A stretch of DNA of 47,518 nucleotides from Candidatus Hatepunaea meridiana (lineage in GTDB: Bacteria > Electryoneota > AABM5-125-24 > Hatepunaeales > Hatepunaeaceae), in NCBI GenBank assembly GCA_030765125.1, contig JAVCDD010000034.1, forward strand, positions 1 to 47,518, written 5' to 3'. The translations under genes and the position numbers were made by a program. The notes beneath the pieces are model-generated. The model was not told the origin of the DNA and did no database searches. It was given only the letters and a program-made list of their open reading frames with translations. Below are positions 29,457-38,313 of the stretch, piece by piece (position 1 is the first letter of the stretch; each line of letters opens with the position of its first letter).

Positions 29457-31784
29457 ATGAATCATTCATCAATTCTATTTGTCGTAATTATAGTCATACT
29501 CTCAGCAGGCAACACATTCGGCATCGATGAATTCAAAATCACTGCCGACGATGCCGAGGCAGGTGATGGTTTCGGCACTTCAGTTTCTATCAATGGTTAT
29601 TACGCCATTGTTGGAGCCTCTGGTGACGATGATGATGGAAATGTTTCCGGTTCAGCCTACATCTTTGTACGAGAAGGTGAGGAATGGACTCAGCAACAAA
29701 AACTTACAGCAGACGATGCTGCCAGTCGTGATAATTTTGGAAATTCAGTATCTATCAGCGGTAATTATGCGGTAATTGGAGCCTCTGGCAACGATGACGA
29801 TGGACAGGGTTCTGGTTCAGCCTACATCTTTGTGCGAGATGGCGAGGAATGGGTTCAACAACAAAAACTGGCTGCCGACGACGCTGCAGCAAGTGACAAT
29901 TTCGGTTCTTCTGTTTCCATTGACGGTGATTATGCTATAGTTGGAGCTTGCTTGAACGACGATGATGGAGATCGTTCAGGTTCAGCTTATATCTTTGTGC
30001 GTGATGGCGAGGAATGGACACAACATGCCAAATTGACCGCCTCCGATGCCTCAGTGCTTGACTTATTTGGCTATTCAGTTTCTATCAGCGGCGATTATGC
30101 AATTGCAGGAGCCGCTGGAAATGATGATGATGGTGAATATTCAGGATCAGCCTACATATTCAGGCGGGATGGTGATGAGTGGACGGAACAAGCAAAATTA
30201 ACTGCCGACGATGCAGCCGAAGGTGATCTGTTCGGCAACTCCGTTTCTATTAGTGGCAACTACGCCACTGTAGGAGCTCATTGTAACGATGATGATGGCG
30301 AGTATTCAGGTTCAGCCTACATATTTAGACGGGATGGCGATGAATGGACTGAACAGCAGAAACTTACCGCCAACGATGCCGCTGAAGGTGATAATTTTGG
30401 CTATTCGCTTTCAATAAGCGGTGATTACATCATCGTTGGAGCTCATGGTAACAATGACGACGGAGAAGATTCAGGTTCAGCTTATACTTTTGTAAACGAA
30501 GGCGAAGAATGGAATCAAATAACAAAACTGACTGCTAATGATGCAGCAGCAGATGATCAGTTCGGCATATCCGTTTCTATAAGTGGCAACTACGCCATTG
30601 TAGGAGCTAATGGTAATGATGATGATGGCGATTATTCAGGTTCAGCTTATATTTGCGCATTTAATGAAGTCGAATTCTCCCGCTTCGAATTCTACGAAAA
30701 CGTAGAACCAACAGATTCAAATCCTGACAACTTGATTGAGCCAGGACGGAATATCCGTTTCAAGATAATGATCGTAAACGAATTAGACCGGAATATTCTA
30801 ATGGGGCATGGTTTGATTGAATCACTGACCGAAAGTGCAGAGATTGTTGAGGAAGAGGCTACTTTTAACAATATCCGATCCGGTCAAACGGAGTGGTCAG
30901 TTCGGGAATTTGAAGTTTCCATCTCTGATGATTTTGAACCAGGTGAGTATGCTTACTTCAGATTAACAGTATTGAATGAAGTCGAACCGGAAGGACCGTG
31001 GATTAGCTATTTCAATTTTCCTATTTCGCCACTTATTATTGGTCGGATTTTAGTGGACGACGACGACAATCCAGACAGCAATGGTGATGATGATAATATT
31101 GCTGAGCCAGGTGAAATCATCGAGGTTATACCTTTAATTAACAGCGCATCACCGGACACCTGGCATCAGGTGAGCGGTCAACTCAGGTTTGCAGGTCTTG
31201 GTGAATTTATTACAGTCTGGGATGATGTTGAAGGCGTATCAGGTGTCGTACTCGACACATGGGGATACAATTTTATCCATGACCAGCAGCAACCAATTCA
31301 ACCGGATGACGAGAACATTCAACCGGAAGAGGATTTCATATTCGAGTACAGCGCTGAAGAACAAGAAGCATACGAATTGCTGTTCGATCTTATTATCAGC
31401 GGATACCATAATGAAGCCGCAGGTGACGAGTGGGACGAGGGCGGTGTGTTGATGAAGTGGAGTTCGCGCTTTGTGATTAATGAAGGTCGATCAGCGCCTA
31501 ATGCAGAAGAATGGTCGCCAACAGAGTTCAGTCTCAGGCAACCATACCCCAATCCGTTTAATTCGATGACACAATTGTCGTTCGATCTGCCAAAAGCATC
31601 GGACGTTTCACTGCAAGTATTCGACCTGACCGGTAAGTTAATCACCACACTAATAGATCACAAACAGGCAACAGGTCGTTATATAGTGGCATGGAATGGA
31701 CTGGATGCTCCGGCAGGTATCTATCTCGTGCGAATGGAGGCGGATGCGTTTAGCGCCGTGCGGAAAGTTGTATTGGTGAAGTGA
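29457..31784 (+). CDS. secreted FG-GAP repeat protein with C-terminal sorting domain (775 aa)
   Basis: Signal peptide 1-22. Residues about 25-400 are seven tandem 55-residue FG-GAP-like repeats with core FG.SVSI.G.YAIVGA..NDDDG..SGSAYIF, forming a complete seven-bladed propeller with probable calcium loops (NDDDGD). Residues 400-680 are Ig-like or beta-rich (VEPTDSNPDNLIEPGRNI; DDDDNPDSNGDDDNIAEPGE), the latter typical of CARDB-like segments. The final 85 residues carry NPFNSMTQLSFDLP...YDL-like...GIYLVRM. The protein is likely surface-exposed or released and adhesive. The DNA repeats (165-bp period) are close enough to recombine. Gene start: ATG after AAAGAGGATAA. Confidence 0.82.
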   Translation: MNHSSILFVVIIVILSAGNTFGIDEFKITADDAEAGDGFGTSVSINGYYAIVGASGDDDDGNVSGSAYIFVREGEEWTQQQKLTADDAASRDNFGNSVSISGNYAVIGASGNDDDGQGSGSAYIFVRDGEEWVQQQKLAADDAAASDNFGSSVSIDGDYAIVGACLNDDDGDRSGSAYIFVRDGEEWTQHAKLTASDASVLDLFGYSVSISGDYAIAGAAGNDDDGEYSGSAYIFRRDGDEWTEQAKLTADDAAEGDLFGNSVSISGNYATVGAHCNDDDGEYSGSAYIFRRDGDEWTEQQKLTANDAAEGDNFGYSLSISGDYIIVGAHGNNDDGEDSGSAYTFVNEGEEWNQITKLTANDAAADDQFGISVSISGNYAIVGANGNDDDGDYSGSAYICAFNEVEFSRFEFYENVEPTDSNPDNLIEPGRNIRFKIMIVNELDRNILMGHGLIESLTESAEIVEEEATFNNIRSGQTEWSVREFEVSISDDFEPGEYAYFRLTVLNEVEPEGPWISYFNFPISPLIIGRILVDDDDNPDSNGDDDNIAEPGEIIEVIPLINSASPDTWHQVSGQLRFAGLGEFITVWDDVEGVSGVVLDTWGYNFIHDQQQPIQPDDENIQPEEDFIFEYSAEEQEAYELLFDLIISGYHNEAAGDEWDEGGVLMKWSSRFVINEGRSAPNAEEWSPTEFSLRQPYPNPFNSMTQLSFDLPKASDVSLQVFDLTGKLITTLIDHKQATGRYIVAWNGLDAPAGIYLVRMEADAFSAVRKVVLVK
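29529..30663 (+). repeat. seven 165-bp coding tandem repeats
   Basis: In-frame units encode KLTADDAA...FG.SVSISG.YAIVGA. Units 4 and 5 share FRRDGDEWTEQ, and units 1-3 share F(V)R-GEEW, indicating successive duplication within the array. Confidence 0.75.
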
Positions 31785-31820
31785 GTAGTAGTTAGTGTCT
31801 GACCGAAAAGCACTCCATTC

Positions 31821-31892
31821 CTCATTCCCAACTTGATTGGGAATCCAGTAAGTCCTTGAATTCTCTGGATTCCCAATCAAGTTGGGAATGAG
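31821..31892. repeat. inverted repeat between the FG-GAP gene and the membrane pair
   Basis: CTCATTCCCAACTTGATTGG and following bases pair with the segment ending CAAGTTGGGAATGAG, over 28-bp arms with a 16-nt centre. It may act as a bidirectional terminator or be a MITE-like repeat. Confidence 0.7.
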
Positions 31893-31916
31893 GAAATTAC
31901 GAATAGGACTGTTTAA

Positions 31917-32765
31917 TTGAAATCGAAAACACAAAATATTCTTAAATCCCTCGAACACCTCGACAAACGCTGGATATTCCTCCTGGTCGCTATAGCAGTC
32001 CTGATCCCGCTCGTCATCCCGCTTGAGGTGCCGTTAAAGATATCGACGCCGACTCAGAATTTCTACGATCATATCGAGAGGCTGCCGGAGGGTTCAATGG
32101 TGCTGCTGTCGTCTGACTATGATCCCGGCTCCAAGGCTGAACTCTACCCTATGACCGAAGCCACCTTGCGTCATTTATTTCGTCGAAATCTGAAAGTTGT
32201 TGCTCTCTCGCTCTGGCCCGCTGGTCCGCCGATGGTTGAACTGGCGCTGGAGAATATCCTTAAAGAACGCGGTAACGACAAGAAATATGGTACAGATTAT
32301 GTCAACCTCGGCTTCAAAGAGGGGCGTGAAGCGGTGATGGTCGATATGGGGCGTTCTATCCGCGTTGCCTTCCCGGTGGATTATCACGGCACAAGCATCG
32401 CTGAATTGCCGTTAATGGATAGAGTGCAAAATTATTCCAGTTTCCCGCTTTTCGTAAACCTGTCGGTAGGCTATCCCGGCACCAAGGAATACGTCCAATA
32501 TGCGCAATCCCGCTTCAAACTGACGATGATCACCGGAGCGGGCGCTGTTTCAGTTCCCGAATACTCCGCCTATCTCCAGTCCGGTCAAATTTCCGGAATG
32601 TTGATGGGGATATCAGGATGCGCCGAATACGAGCAACTCCTCGAAGAACCCGGTCTGGCGTTGACGTTTATGAATGCTCAATCTGCAGGGCATGTCCTGA
32701 TTATTCTCCTTATCATTGCCGGTAATGTAGTATATTTTATGGTCAAACGGGGGGAAAAGAAATAG
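31917..32765 (+). CDS. bitopic membrane-anchored hypothetical protein (282 aa)
   Basis: One TM helix lies at about 18-36 and one at 257-275, with a soluble domain between that contains STPTQNFYDHIERLPEGSMVLLSSDYDPGSKAEL and VNLSVGYPGTKEYVQYAQ. The pattern suggests an alpha/beta domain but matches nothing I can name. It starts at TTG or ATG-like codon 31917 immediately after an AT-rich spacer, and its TAG stop overlaps the GTG start of the next membrane gene by one base. The two are thus translationally coupled and probably form a complex. Confidence 0.68.
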   Translation: MKSKTQNILKSLEHLDKRWIFLLVAIAVLIPLVIPLEVPLKISTPTQNFYDHIERLPEGSMVLLSSDYDPGSKAELYPMTEATLRHLFRRNLKVVALSLWPAGPPMVELALENILKERGNDKKYGTDYVNLGFKEGREAVMVDMGRSIRVAFPVDYHGTSIAELPLMDRVQNYSSFPLFVNLSVGYPGTKEYVQYAQSRFKLTMITGAGAVSVPEYSAYLQSGQISGMLMGISGCAEYEQLLEEPGLALTFMNAQSAGHVLIILLIIAGNVVYFMVKRGEKK

Positions 32766-33418
32766 TGGACGTCTTCTGGACATGGGTTGCCGCACTGCTT
32801 ACGCTGATGATCCTCAGCTTTCTTTATAAGGATAATCCCTTTTTCAAGGTAGCCGAGCACCTGTTTGTAGGGCTTGCAGCGGGATACGTTATAGCTATTG
32901 AGTTCTTCAACGTATTCAAGCCCAACTTGTGGGATCCTTTGGTAGCAGGGAAGAATTGGTGGTTGATAATCCCGTTCGTGCTTGGGCTTATGATGTTCAC
33001 CCGCTTTTCCAAGAAGTATTCCTGGATTTCGCGGTGGCCCCTTGCATATATGGTGGGAATTTACAGCGGGATGGCAGTGATTGGCTTCACAGAGGGCGAC
33101 CTTATGCGTCAAGTGCAGGCTTCGATTGTGCCGCCAGTTTCGTCCGAAGCGATTGCCGGTTTTGCCGCACATCCGGGACTTCTTACCGCACTGAATATAT
33201 TCTCAAATCCAGTAATAGTCTTCGGATTGATCTGTATCCTGATTTACTTCTTCTTTTCACTCGAACACCGCGGCACAGCAGGATTCTTCGCGCGAGTCGG
33301 TACCGGTTTGCTTATGGTAGGCTTCGGCGCCGGATATGGGTATACGGTTATGACGCGGATTGCGCTGCTGATTGACCGGTTTTATTTTTTGATCTCGGAT
33401 TGGTTGAAATTAGTTTAA
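32765..33418 (+). CDS. polytopic membrane protein coupled to the 282-aa protein (217 aa)
   Basis: GTG start within the TAGTG overlap. About six TM helices: 5-20, 33-52, 70-84, 95-112, 145-162 and 178-205. A conserved-looking loop is FFKVAEHLFVGLAAGY. No family with known function is recognised. With 31917-32765 and perhaps the 208-aa gene at 24712, it may form one membrane complex, because all three share size class and codon style, but only the coupling of these two is visible. Confidence 0.68.
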   Translation: MDVFWTWVAALLTLMILSFLYKDNPFFKVAEHLFVGLAAGYVIAIEFFNVFKPNLWDPLVAGKNWWLIIPFVLGLMMFTRFSKKYSWISRWPLAYMVGIYSGMAVIGFTEGDLMRQVQASIVPPVSSEAIAGFAAHPGLLTALNIFSNPVIVFGLICILIYFFFSLEHRGTAGFFARVGTGLLMVGFGAGYGYTVMTRIALLIDRFYFLISDWLKLV

Positions 33419-33598
33419 GAAGTTATCAAGTTATCAAGTTTCAAGTTGTCAAGTTATTAGGAATTGGTATACGATGTGAATGCGAAACTTAATTCACAGC
33501 AGATTTAACGGATTAAACAGACAAAAAAATCTGTTAAATCTGCGTAATCTGCGGTTAATAAAACCCACGCGACAAGAGTGTCGCATCTACTGACATCA

Positions 33599-34453
33599 AT
33601 GCAAACATCATTTTCAAAATTATTTCAAGCCTACAAAGCCAACGTCATCCTCGGTTGGAAGATGGATGGGAACTGGGCGCCACCATGGGTTTACTTATTC
33701 ATAGCGTTGTTGGGACCTGCTGCGAGCGTTCTGATTCTGGTTTTTATGTACCTGGTAATACTCGGTGATTCGAGCGAAACCAATTTTATCGCCTTTATGA
33801 TGGCGGGATCAGGTGTATTCGTCTTTGTCCGATTTGTGCTGCAGGGCTGCGGGTGGGCGGTTGTGGAAGACAGAGAGCATTACAAGATATTACGATATAT
33901 CTATATAGCGCCCACACCATTCATCGTCCAGATACTCGGCAGATCAACAGGTAAAACCTTCATCGCCACCGTCGGCGCCGGGTTGACGATCCTGGCTGGT
34001 TATCTATTTCTGGATATTCCTTTCCGTCCGGAAGGCATTGACTGGCTTATGTTTCTGGGCAGCGCAATAGTTGGACTTATCGGCTGTTTTGCTCTGGGTT
34101 GGATTCTGACGGGAGTGATGTTACTGGTTGATCGAATGGGTTGGGTGATGGTTGAAGGTGTTGCTGGATTACTGTTCCTGCTATCCGGAGCGGTTATTCC
34201 ACTGGGTACACTTCCCGTGTTCCTGGCTAATATCGGAAAGATACTTCCGATCACATACTGGGCTGAGCTATGGCGTTATGCGCTTTACGGACCAGGCGCT
34301 GCGCTTTCTTTACCGGGAATGAAAATACCCGAAATCTGGCAAGGGTTGATTATAACCTCGGTTGTCACACTAATATTATCATTTGTATGGCATTCTTTTG
34401 CAGATAAGATCGCACGTAAATGGGGAAGAATTGAGGCTGAAACGTTTTACTGA
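33599..34453 (+). CDS. ABC-2 type transporter permease (284 aa)
   Basis: Six hydrophobic segments in the ABC-2 pattern, with the central FALGWILTGVMLLVDRMGWVMVEGVAGLLFLLSGAVIPL close to the family's export-permease signature (near residues 170-205), followed by the LP.....L...PITYWAE motif. A GTG at 33578 in the same frame is possible, but the DNA there is repeat-like, so ATG 33599 is preferred. No ATP-binding gene is adjacent in the window, which is unusual for these pairs. The substrate is unknown. Confidence 0.75.
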   Translation: MQTSFSKLFQAYKANVILGWKMDGNWAPPWVYLFIALLGPAASVLILVFMYLVILGDSSETNFIAFMMAGSGVFVFVRFVLQGCGWAVVEDREHYKILRYIYIAPTPFIVQILGRSTGKTFIATVGAGLTILAGYLFLDIPFRPEGIDWLMFLGSAIVGLIGCFALGWILTGVMLLVDRMGWVMVEGVAGLLFLLSGAVIPLGTLPVFLANIGKILPITYWAELWRYALYGPGAALSLPGMKIPEIWQGLIITSVVTLILSFVWHSFADKIARKWGRIEAETFY

Positions 34454-34576
34454 GATGTACTTAACCACAGATTACACAGATTTAACAATTTTTTTCCATA
34501 TTCATATTTATAGTATCATCAAAACAGGAATAACACACCTATCACAACTTCCTCTAATAATGACATAGGGTACAGT

Positions 34577-36079
34577 TTGCGCCAACGAATTGGATTGGTT
34601 TTAGGTCCGGCGCTGTTTTTACTCTTCATCTGGGTTATTGACCTGTCTCCTGATAATCCTGCCGTATCCCGCACCGCAGCAGCGGCAATCCTGATCGCTA
34701 CCTGGTGGATAACTGAAGCGTTGCCGATTCCAGCTACCTCATTGCTGCCTCTGGTTCTGTTCCCCGTTCTCGGCGTAATGAAAGGAAAAGACGTTGCCTC
34801 TACCTATATGAACTCCAGCATCTTCCTGTTTATGGGCGGCTTCCTGATTGCGCTTGCTCTGGAGAAATGGCAGTTACACCGCCGGATTGCGCTTAATATT
34901 CTGATGTTATTAGGGGATCGTCCTCGAAAGCTGATATTGGGGTTTATGATCGCCACCGCTGCGCTTTCGATGTGGATTTCCAATACAGCAACAGCGATGA
35001 TGATGCTGCCAATTGGTATTGCTGTTATTACCCGCGCCGAAGCGGGTATAACAGACCCACGATTTCGTGCTAACTTCTCGCTCGCCCTGATGCTCTCCAT
35101 AGCCTACTCAGCCAGCATCGGAGGTATTGGCACATTGATCGGAACGCCGCCCAATCTTGCATTTTCCAGGATATTTGCAATCTCATTCCCGGATGCACCC
35201 GCGATAACCTTTGCTGAATGGTTGATAATGGCACTCCCTTTAGTAGTAGTTTTTCTGGCAATTTCGTGGTTCCTATTGGTTAGGGTATTAGCGCCTGTAA
35301 GCAATGAACGCTTTGCCGGAGGCAGGGATATAGTTATGCAGGAACTGAAGAGTTTAGGCGCTTTCACAACAGCAGAAAAACGGGTAGGTGTGATCTTTGC
35401 CATAACCGCCATTCTCTGGATAACACGGTCAAATATTGATCTGGGTTTTCTGAATATTCCCGGCTGGTCAAACTTGTTGGGATTAAAAGGATTCGTAGAT
35501 GACGGAACCGTAGCTATTGCGATGGGTGTTCTGTTATTCATCATCCCCTCCGGAAAAGGTTCCGGTCAGTTTTTAATGAACTGGGATACTGCAAAACGGC
35601 TGCCGTGGGGAATTTTACTCTTATTCGGCGGTGGATTTGCTCTGGCGAACGGTTTTAAAGTATCCGGTCTATCCGAATGGCTGGGATTGCGTCTGACTGT
35701 ATTAGCCGATGTTCCACCGGTAATTATGGTCGCCGGAACGTCAACGCTGCTGACATTTCTCACCGAGTTGACCAGCAATACAGGCACTACTGAGATGATC
35801 CTGCCGGTTCTGGCTTCTCTGGCGGTTGCAGTTAAGATACATCCGTTACTGCTGATGCTGCCGGCAACTATCTCAGCGTCCTGCGCCTTTATGCTGCCGG
35901 TGGCAACTCCTCCCAATGCTATCATTTTCGGTTCCGGACGCGTCCCGATTGCCAAGATGGCAACCGTCGGGATAGTCTTAAATTTAATCGGGATTGTGTT
36001 GGTGACGACTCTGGTTATGTTGGTAATAGCGCCGATGTTTGGACTGTTAGGTGTGGAATTACCGGATTGGGCACATTGA
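34577..36079 (+). CDS. DASS/SLC13 sodium-dicarboxylate symporter family protein (500 aa)
   Basis: About 11-12 TM helices. Both DASS sodium-site SNT motifs are present: WISNTATAMMMLPIG near residue 140 and LTSNTGTTEMILP near residue 395, as in VcINDY-type transporters. The opening RTAAAAILIATWWITEALPIPATSLLPLVLFP is also typical. It should import C4-dicarboxylates or similar anions with sodium. The start is a TTG at 34577, chosen because no closer ATG fits the family's N-terminus; this start is uncertain. Confidence 0.85.
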   Translation: MRQRIGLVLGPALFLLFIWVIDLSPDNPAVSRTAAAAILIATWWITEALPIPATSLLPLVLFPVLGVMKGKDVASTYMNSSIFLFMGGFLIALALEKWQLHRRIALNILMLLGDRPRKLILGFMIATAALSMWISNTATAMMMLPIGIAVITRAEAGITDPRFRANFSLALMLSIAYSASIGGIGTLIGTPPNLAFSRIFAISFPDAPAITFAEWLIMALPLVVVFLAISWFLLVRVLAPVSNERFAGGRDIVMQELKSLGAFTTAEKRVGVIFAITAILWITRSNIDLGFLNIPGWSNLLGLKGFVDDGTVAIAMGVLLFIIPSGKGSGQFLMNWDTAKRLPWGILLLFGGGFALANGFKVSGLSEWLGLRLTVLADVPPVIMVAGTSTLLTFLTELTSNTGTTEMILPVLASLAVAVKIHPLLLMLPATISASCAFMLPVATPPNAIIFGSGRVPIAKMATVGIVLNLIGIVLVTTLVMLVIAPMFGLLGVELPDWAH

Positions 36080-36089
36080 TATTTCAGCT

Positions 36090-36845
36090 TTACCGTTCCC
36101 TAACCCGAATCGGTCCCGTTTGTGGCGCTAAAATGAACTTATCAATCATACCGGGAAATCGTTTACTCAATTCCGCCCAAAGCAACTGTGGATTGTTTGT
36201 TCTCGGACTTAGGTGAGCCGGAATTATCATATCAAAGGTTTCAACTCCGATCTCTTCCAACTTGTCAAGCGCCTGTTGGTTGCTAAGATGGAATTCTGCA
36301 ATTCTTGTCTTCAGATAATTGGGATAACCAGGATATTTCCGGAGCATCTCTTCGTCATAATTACACTCAATAAGCAGCACATCAGCTTCTGCCATCTGTG
36401 ATTTGTTCTGCTTGGTTATGTTTCCAGTGTCCGTTATGAAACAGAAAACTTTTCCCTTTTCTTCAGTGATATTAAACCCAAATGTGTTCACAGTATCATG
36501 TTGGACTTCAAATGGAGTAATCGTTAAATCCTTAATCTGAATTTCACATTCGGCTTCAAGTGAACGATTGTCAATATTGCTGAATTGATGCGCTCTTGCG
36601 ATGTAGGATTGTTTATTGATATAAACGGGAGTATTGAACCTCTTCCCAAGCATATTCAATCCCTTTATATGGTCGGAATGCTCATGGGTTACGAAAACAG
36701 CATCCAGTAATTTGAGTTGCTCCTTACTAAGCAAATTTTTTAACTGTTTATAAATAATACCGCAATCTATCAGAATTGAGGTGGTTGAAGTTTTGACGAG
36801 AGTACAATTACCGTCTGATGATGAGGCTATAGGGAATATCTGCAA
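36090..36845 (-). CDS. YycJ/WalJ-like metallo-beta-lactamase-fold hydrolase (251 aa)
   Basis: The MBL signature HEHSDH (His54-x-His56-x-Asp58-His59) is followed by FNTPVYINKQ, the FITDTGN segment near 137 with the bridging Asp, IECNYDEEML near 158 and HLSPRTNN near 214. This arrangement and length match the YycJ/WalJ group, implicated in DNA-repair exonuclease activity or in cell-wall-linked signalling in Firmicutes. It converges on the DASS transporter gene (11 nt between stops) and is divergent from ThiL with a 74-nt intergenic promoter region. Confidence 0.82.
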   Translation of the reverse strand: MQIFPIASSSDGNCTLVKTSTTSILIDCGIIYKQLKNLLSKEQLKLLDAVFVTHEHSDHIKGLNMLGKRFNTPVYINKQSYIARAHQFSNIDNRSLEAECEIQIKDLTITPFEVQHDTVNTFGFNITEEKGKVFCFITDTGNITKQNKSQMAEADVLLIECNYDEEMLRKYPGYPNYLKTRIAEFHLSNQQALDKLEEIGVETFDMIIPAHLSPRTNNPQLLWAELSKRFPGMIDKFILAPQTGPIRVRER

Positions 36846-36919
36846 TACGGGGCTCTGTTTTTTATATGAATTGAAACATGTTCATAATATAACTATTATT
36901 GTCTTAACATCTCAAGCTT

Positions 36920-37960
36920 ATGAAAACTAATAAAGTCAAATCACCAAAAGTCAGCGACATTGGAGAAAGCGGATTAATTCGCTTAACCGGTCATTTCAAT
37001 CTGAACCGTCCTGAGCGTATTATCACCGGCATAGGAGACGACTGTGCTGTAATCCGCAATAATGAAGGAAAGTTGCAGTTGCTAACCACTGATGTTATGA
37101 TTGATGGGGTGCATTTCCTGCGTGACCGGCATAAACCGCAGGCATTGGGTGAGAAACTGCTGGCGATTAGCCTGTCCGATATTGCAGCTATGGGGGGTGA
37201 ACCGCGGGAAGCGATTATATGTGCTATGCTGACTGCTGACCTTGAAGTTAATTGGCTTGAAGACTTCTATACCGGTCTCAATGATATTGCCAAACGATAT
37301 AACGTAAACATCGTCGGTGGTGATACATCTCAGCATCCGGATAGACTGACGTTTGCCCTGACGCTTACCGGAATAGTCGAAGAAAAAAATGTTATCCATC
37401 GCTCCGGAGGAAAACCAGGGGATCTGATATTTGTATCGGGTACAATCGGGAACTCTGATGCCGGTCTTCAGATCATTAAAAACAAAACAGCAGACATTTC
37501 AGAAGAACATCTTGAGTTCCTCATTAACAGCTGCATTCGCACTGAACCGCGTGTTGAATTGGGGCAGGTTCTATCAAAGAGTGGCGTGGTCACTGCTATG
37601 ACCGATATTTCAGATGGACTGGCAGTAGACTTGCCCAATATCTGTCGAGCCGGCGGTACCGGATCTGAACTTATTGTTGAATATATTCCCATTTCATCAG
37701 CGTTGAAAGATTTCTGTAAATCACAAAACGAGAGCCCGATTGAATTTGCCCTTAAATCCGGCGGAGATTACGAATTGCTTTGGACGATAAACCCGAATGG
37801 TATTGAAATAATTGAAGAGCTTGCAAAACGCTCAGACCTTCCGCCTATAACACATATCGGAAGATTGGTTGATGATAATCAATCAAAGGTTACAATAATC
37901 CAACCGGGCGGACAAAAGGAGATTTTACAAAGCGGAGGATGGCAGCACTTCAGTATTTAA
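36920..37960 (+). CDS. thiL: thiamine-monophosphate kinase
   Basis: A full-length ThiL of 346 aa that phosphorylates thiamine monophosphate to the diphosphate. Motifs: IGDDCAVI (nucleotide/Mg loop, residue 34), TTDVMIDGVHF (53-63), LAISLSDIAAMGGEP (88-102), IVGGDTS (132-138), GTIGNSDAGL (175-184) and the substrate segment DISDGLAVDLPNI near 228. It is one of the clearest identifications in the window. It is transcribed away from the YycJ-like gene. No TPP riboswitch was recognised in the short 5' spacer, and no other thiamine gene is nearby. Confidence 0.92.
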   Translation: MKTNKVKSPKVSDIGESGLIRLTGHFNLNRPERIITGIGDDCAVIRNNEGKLQLLTTDVMIDGVHFLRDRHKPQALGEKLLAISLSDIAAMGGEPREAIICAMLTADLEVNWLEDFYTGLNDIAKRYNVNIVGGDTSQHPDRLTFALTLTGIVEEKNVIHRSGGKPGDLIFVSGTIGNSDAGLQIIKNKTADISEEHLEFLINSCIRTEPRVELGQVLSKSGVVTAMTDISDGLAVDLPNICRAGGTGSELIVEYIPISSALKDFCKSQNESPIEFALKSGGDYELLWTINPNGIEIIEELAKRSDLPPITHIGRLVDDNQSKVTIIQPGGQKEILQSGGWQHFSI

Positions 37961-38038
37961 GCGGTGAGGGAAAATAAGGGGACAGTATACCTATTTTTTA
38001 TCTTTACTTCTCGCCCGGGTAGGATAGACATTCTAAAT

Positions 38039-38128
38039 CGTTCCCACGCTCCAGCGTGGGAACGTATAGGGTTATTTGGGTTGTAACTAATGGTAAGGTA
38101 TGCGTTCCCACGCTGGAGCGTGGGAACG
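38039..38128. repeat. pair of 26-nt palindromes
   Basis: Each unit reads CGTTCCCACGCT..AGCGTGGGAACG, with the central bases CC in the first and GG in the second; that is, they are inverted copies 38 nt apart. Their length and placement fit REP or BIME-like repeats. Confidence 0.75.
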
Positions 38129-38206
38129 AGTTAACAAGACTAAAGACCAAACGCTCCGTGCTTTCCGTGTTCTTAGTGGTGAATTTAATATTCTCATCCT
38201 ATTCTA

Positions 38207-38235
38207 TTGATTAACTCCCAAAACTGTGATATATT
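38207..38235 (+). promoter_or_regulatory. possible sigma70-like promoter of the 592-aa secreted protein gene
   Basis: TTGATT and TATATT are separated by 17 nt, ending about 78 nt before the ATG at 38314. FCB lineages vary in promoter consensus, so this is suggestive only. The ribosome site AGGAGA sits 8 nt before the ATG. Confidence 0.4.
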
Positions 38236-38313
38236 GTATAGCACGATATTCGATAAGGCTGTTGAAAAAAAATAAATTATGAACCGATTAAGTAATCTAA
38301 TGAGGAGAAAAAA

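Larger units (their letters stand above)
37961..38313. other. intergenic region with palindrome pair and promoter
   Basis: A 353-nt spacer between ThiL and a secreted protein gene. It contains two copies of a GC-rich palindrome (38039-38064 and 38103-38128), a purine/pyrimidine tail and a probable promoter at 38207-38235. No gene seen. Confidence 0.55.
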
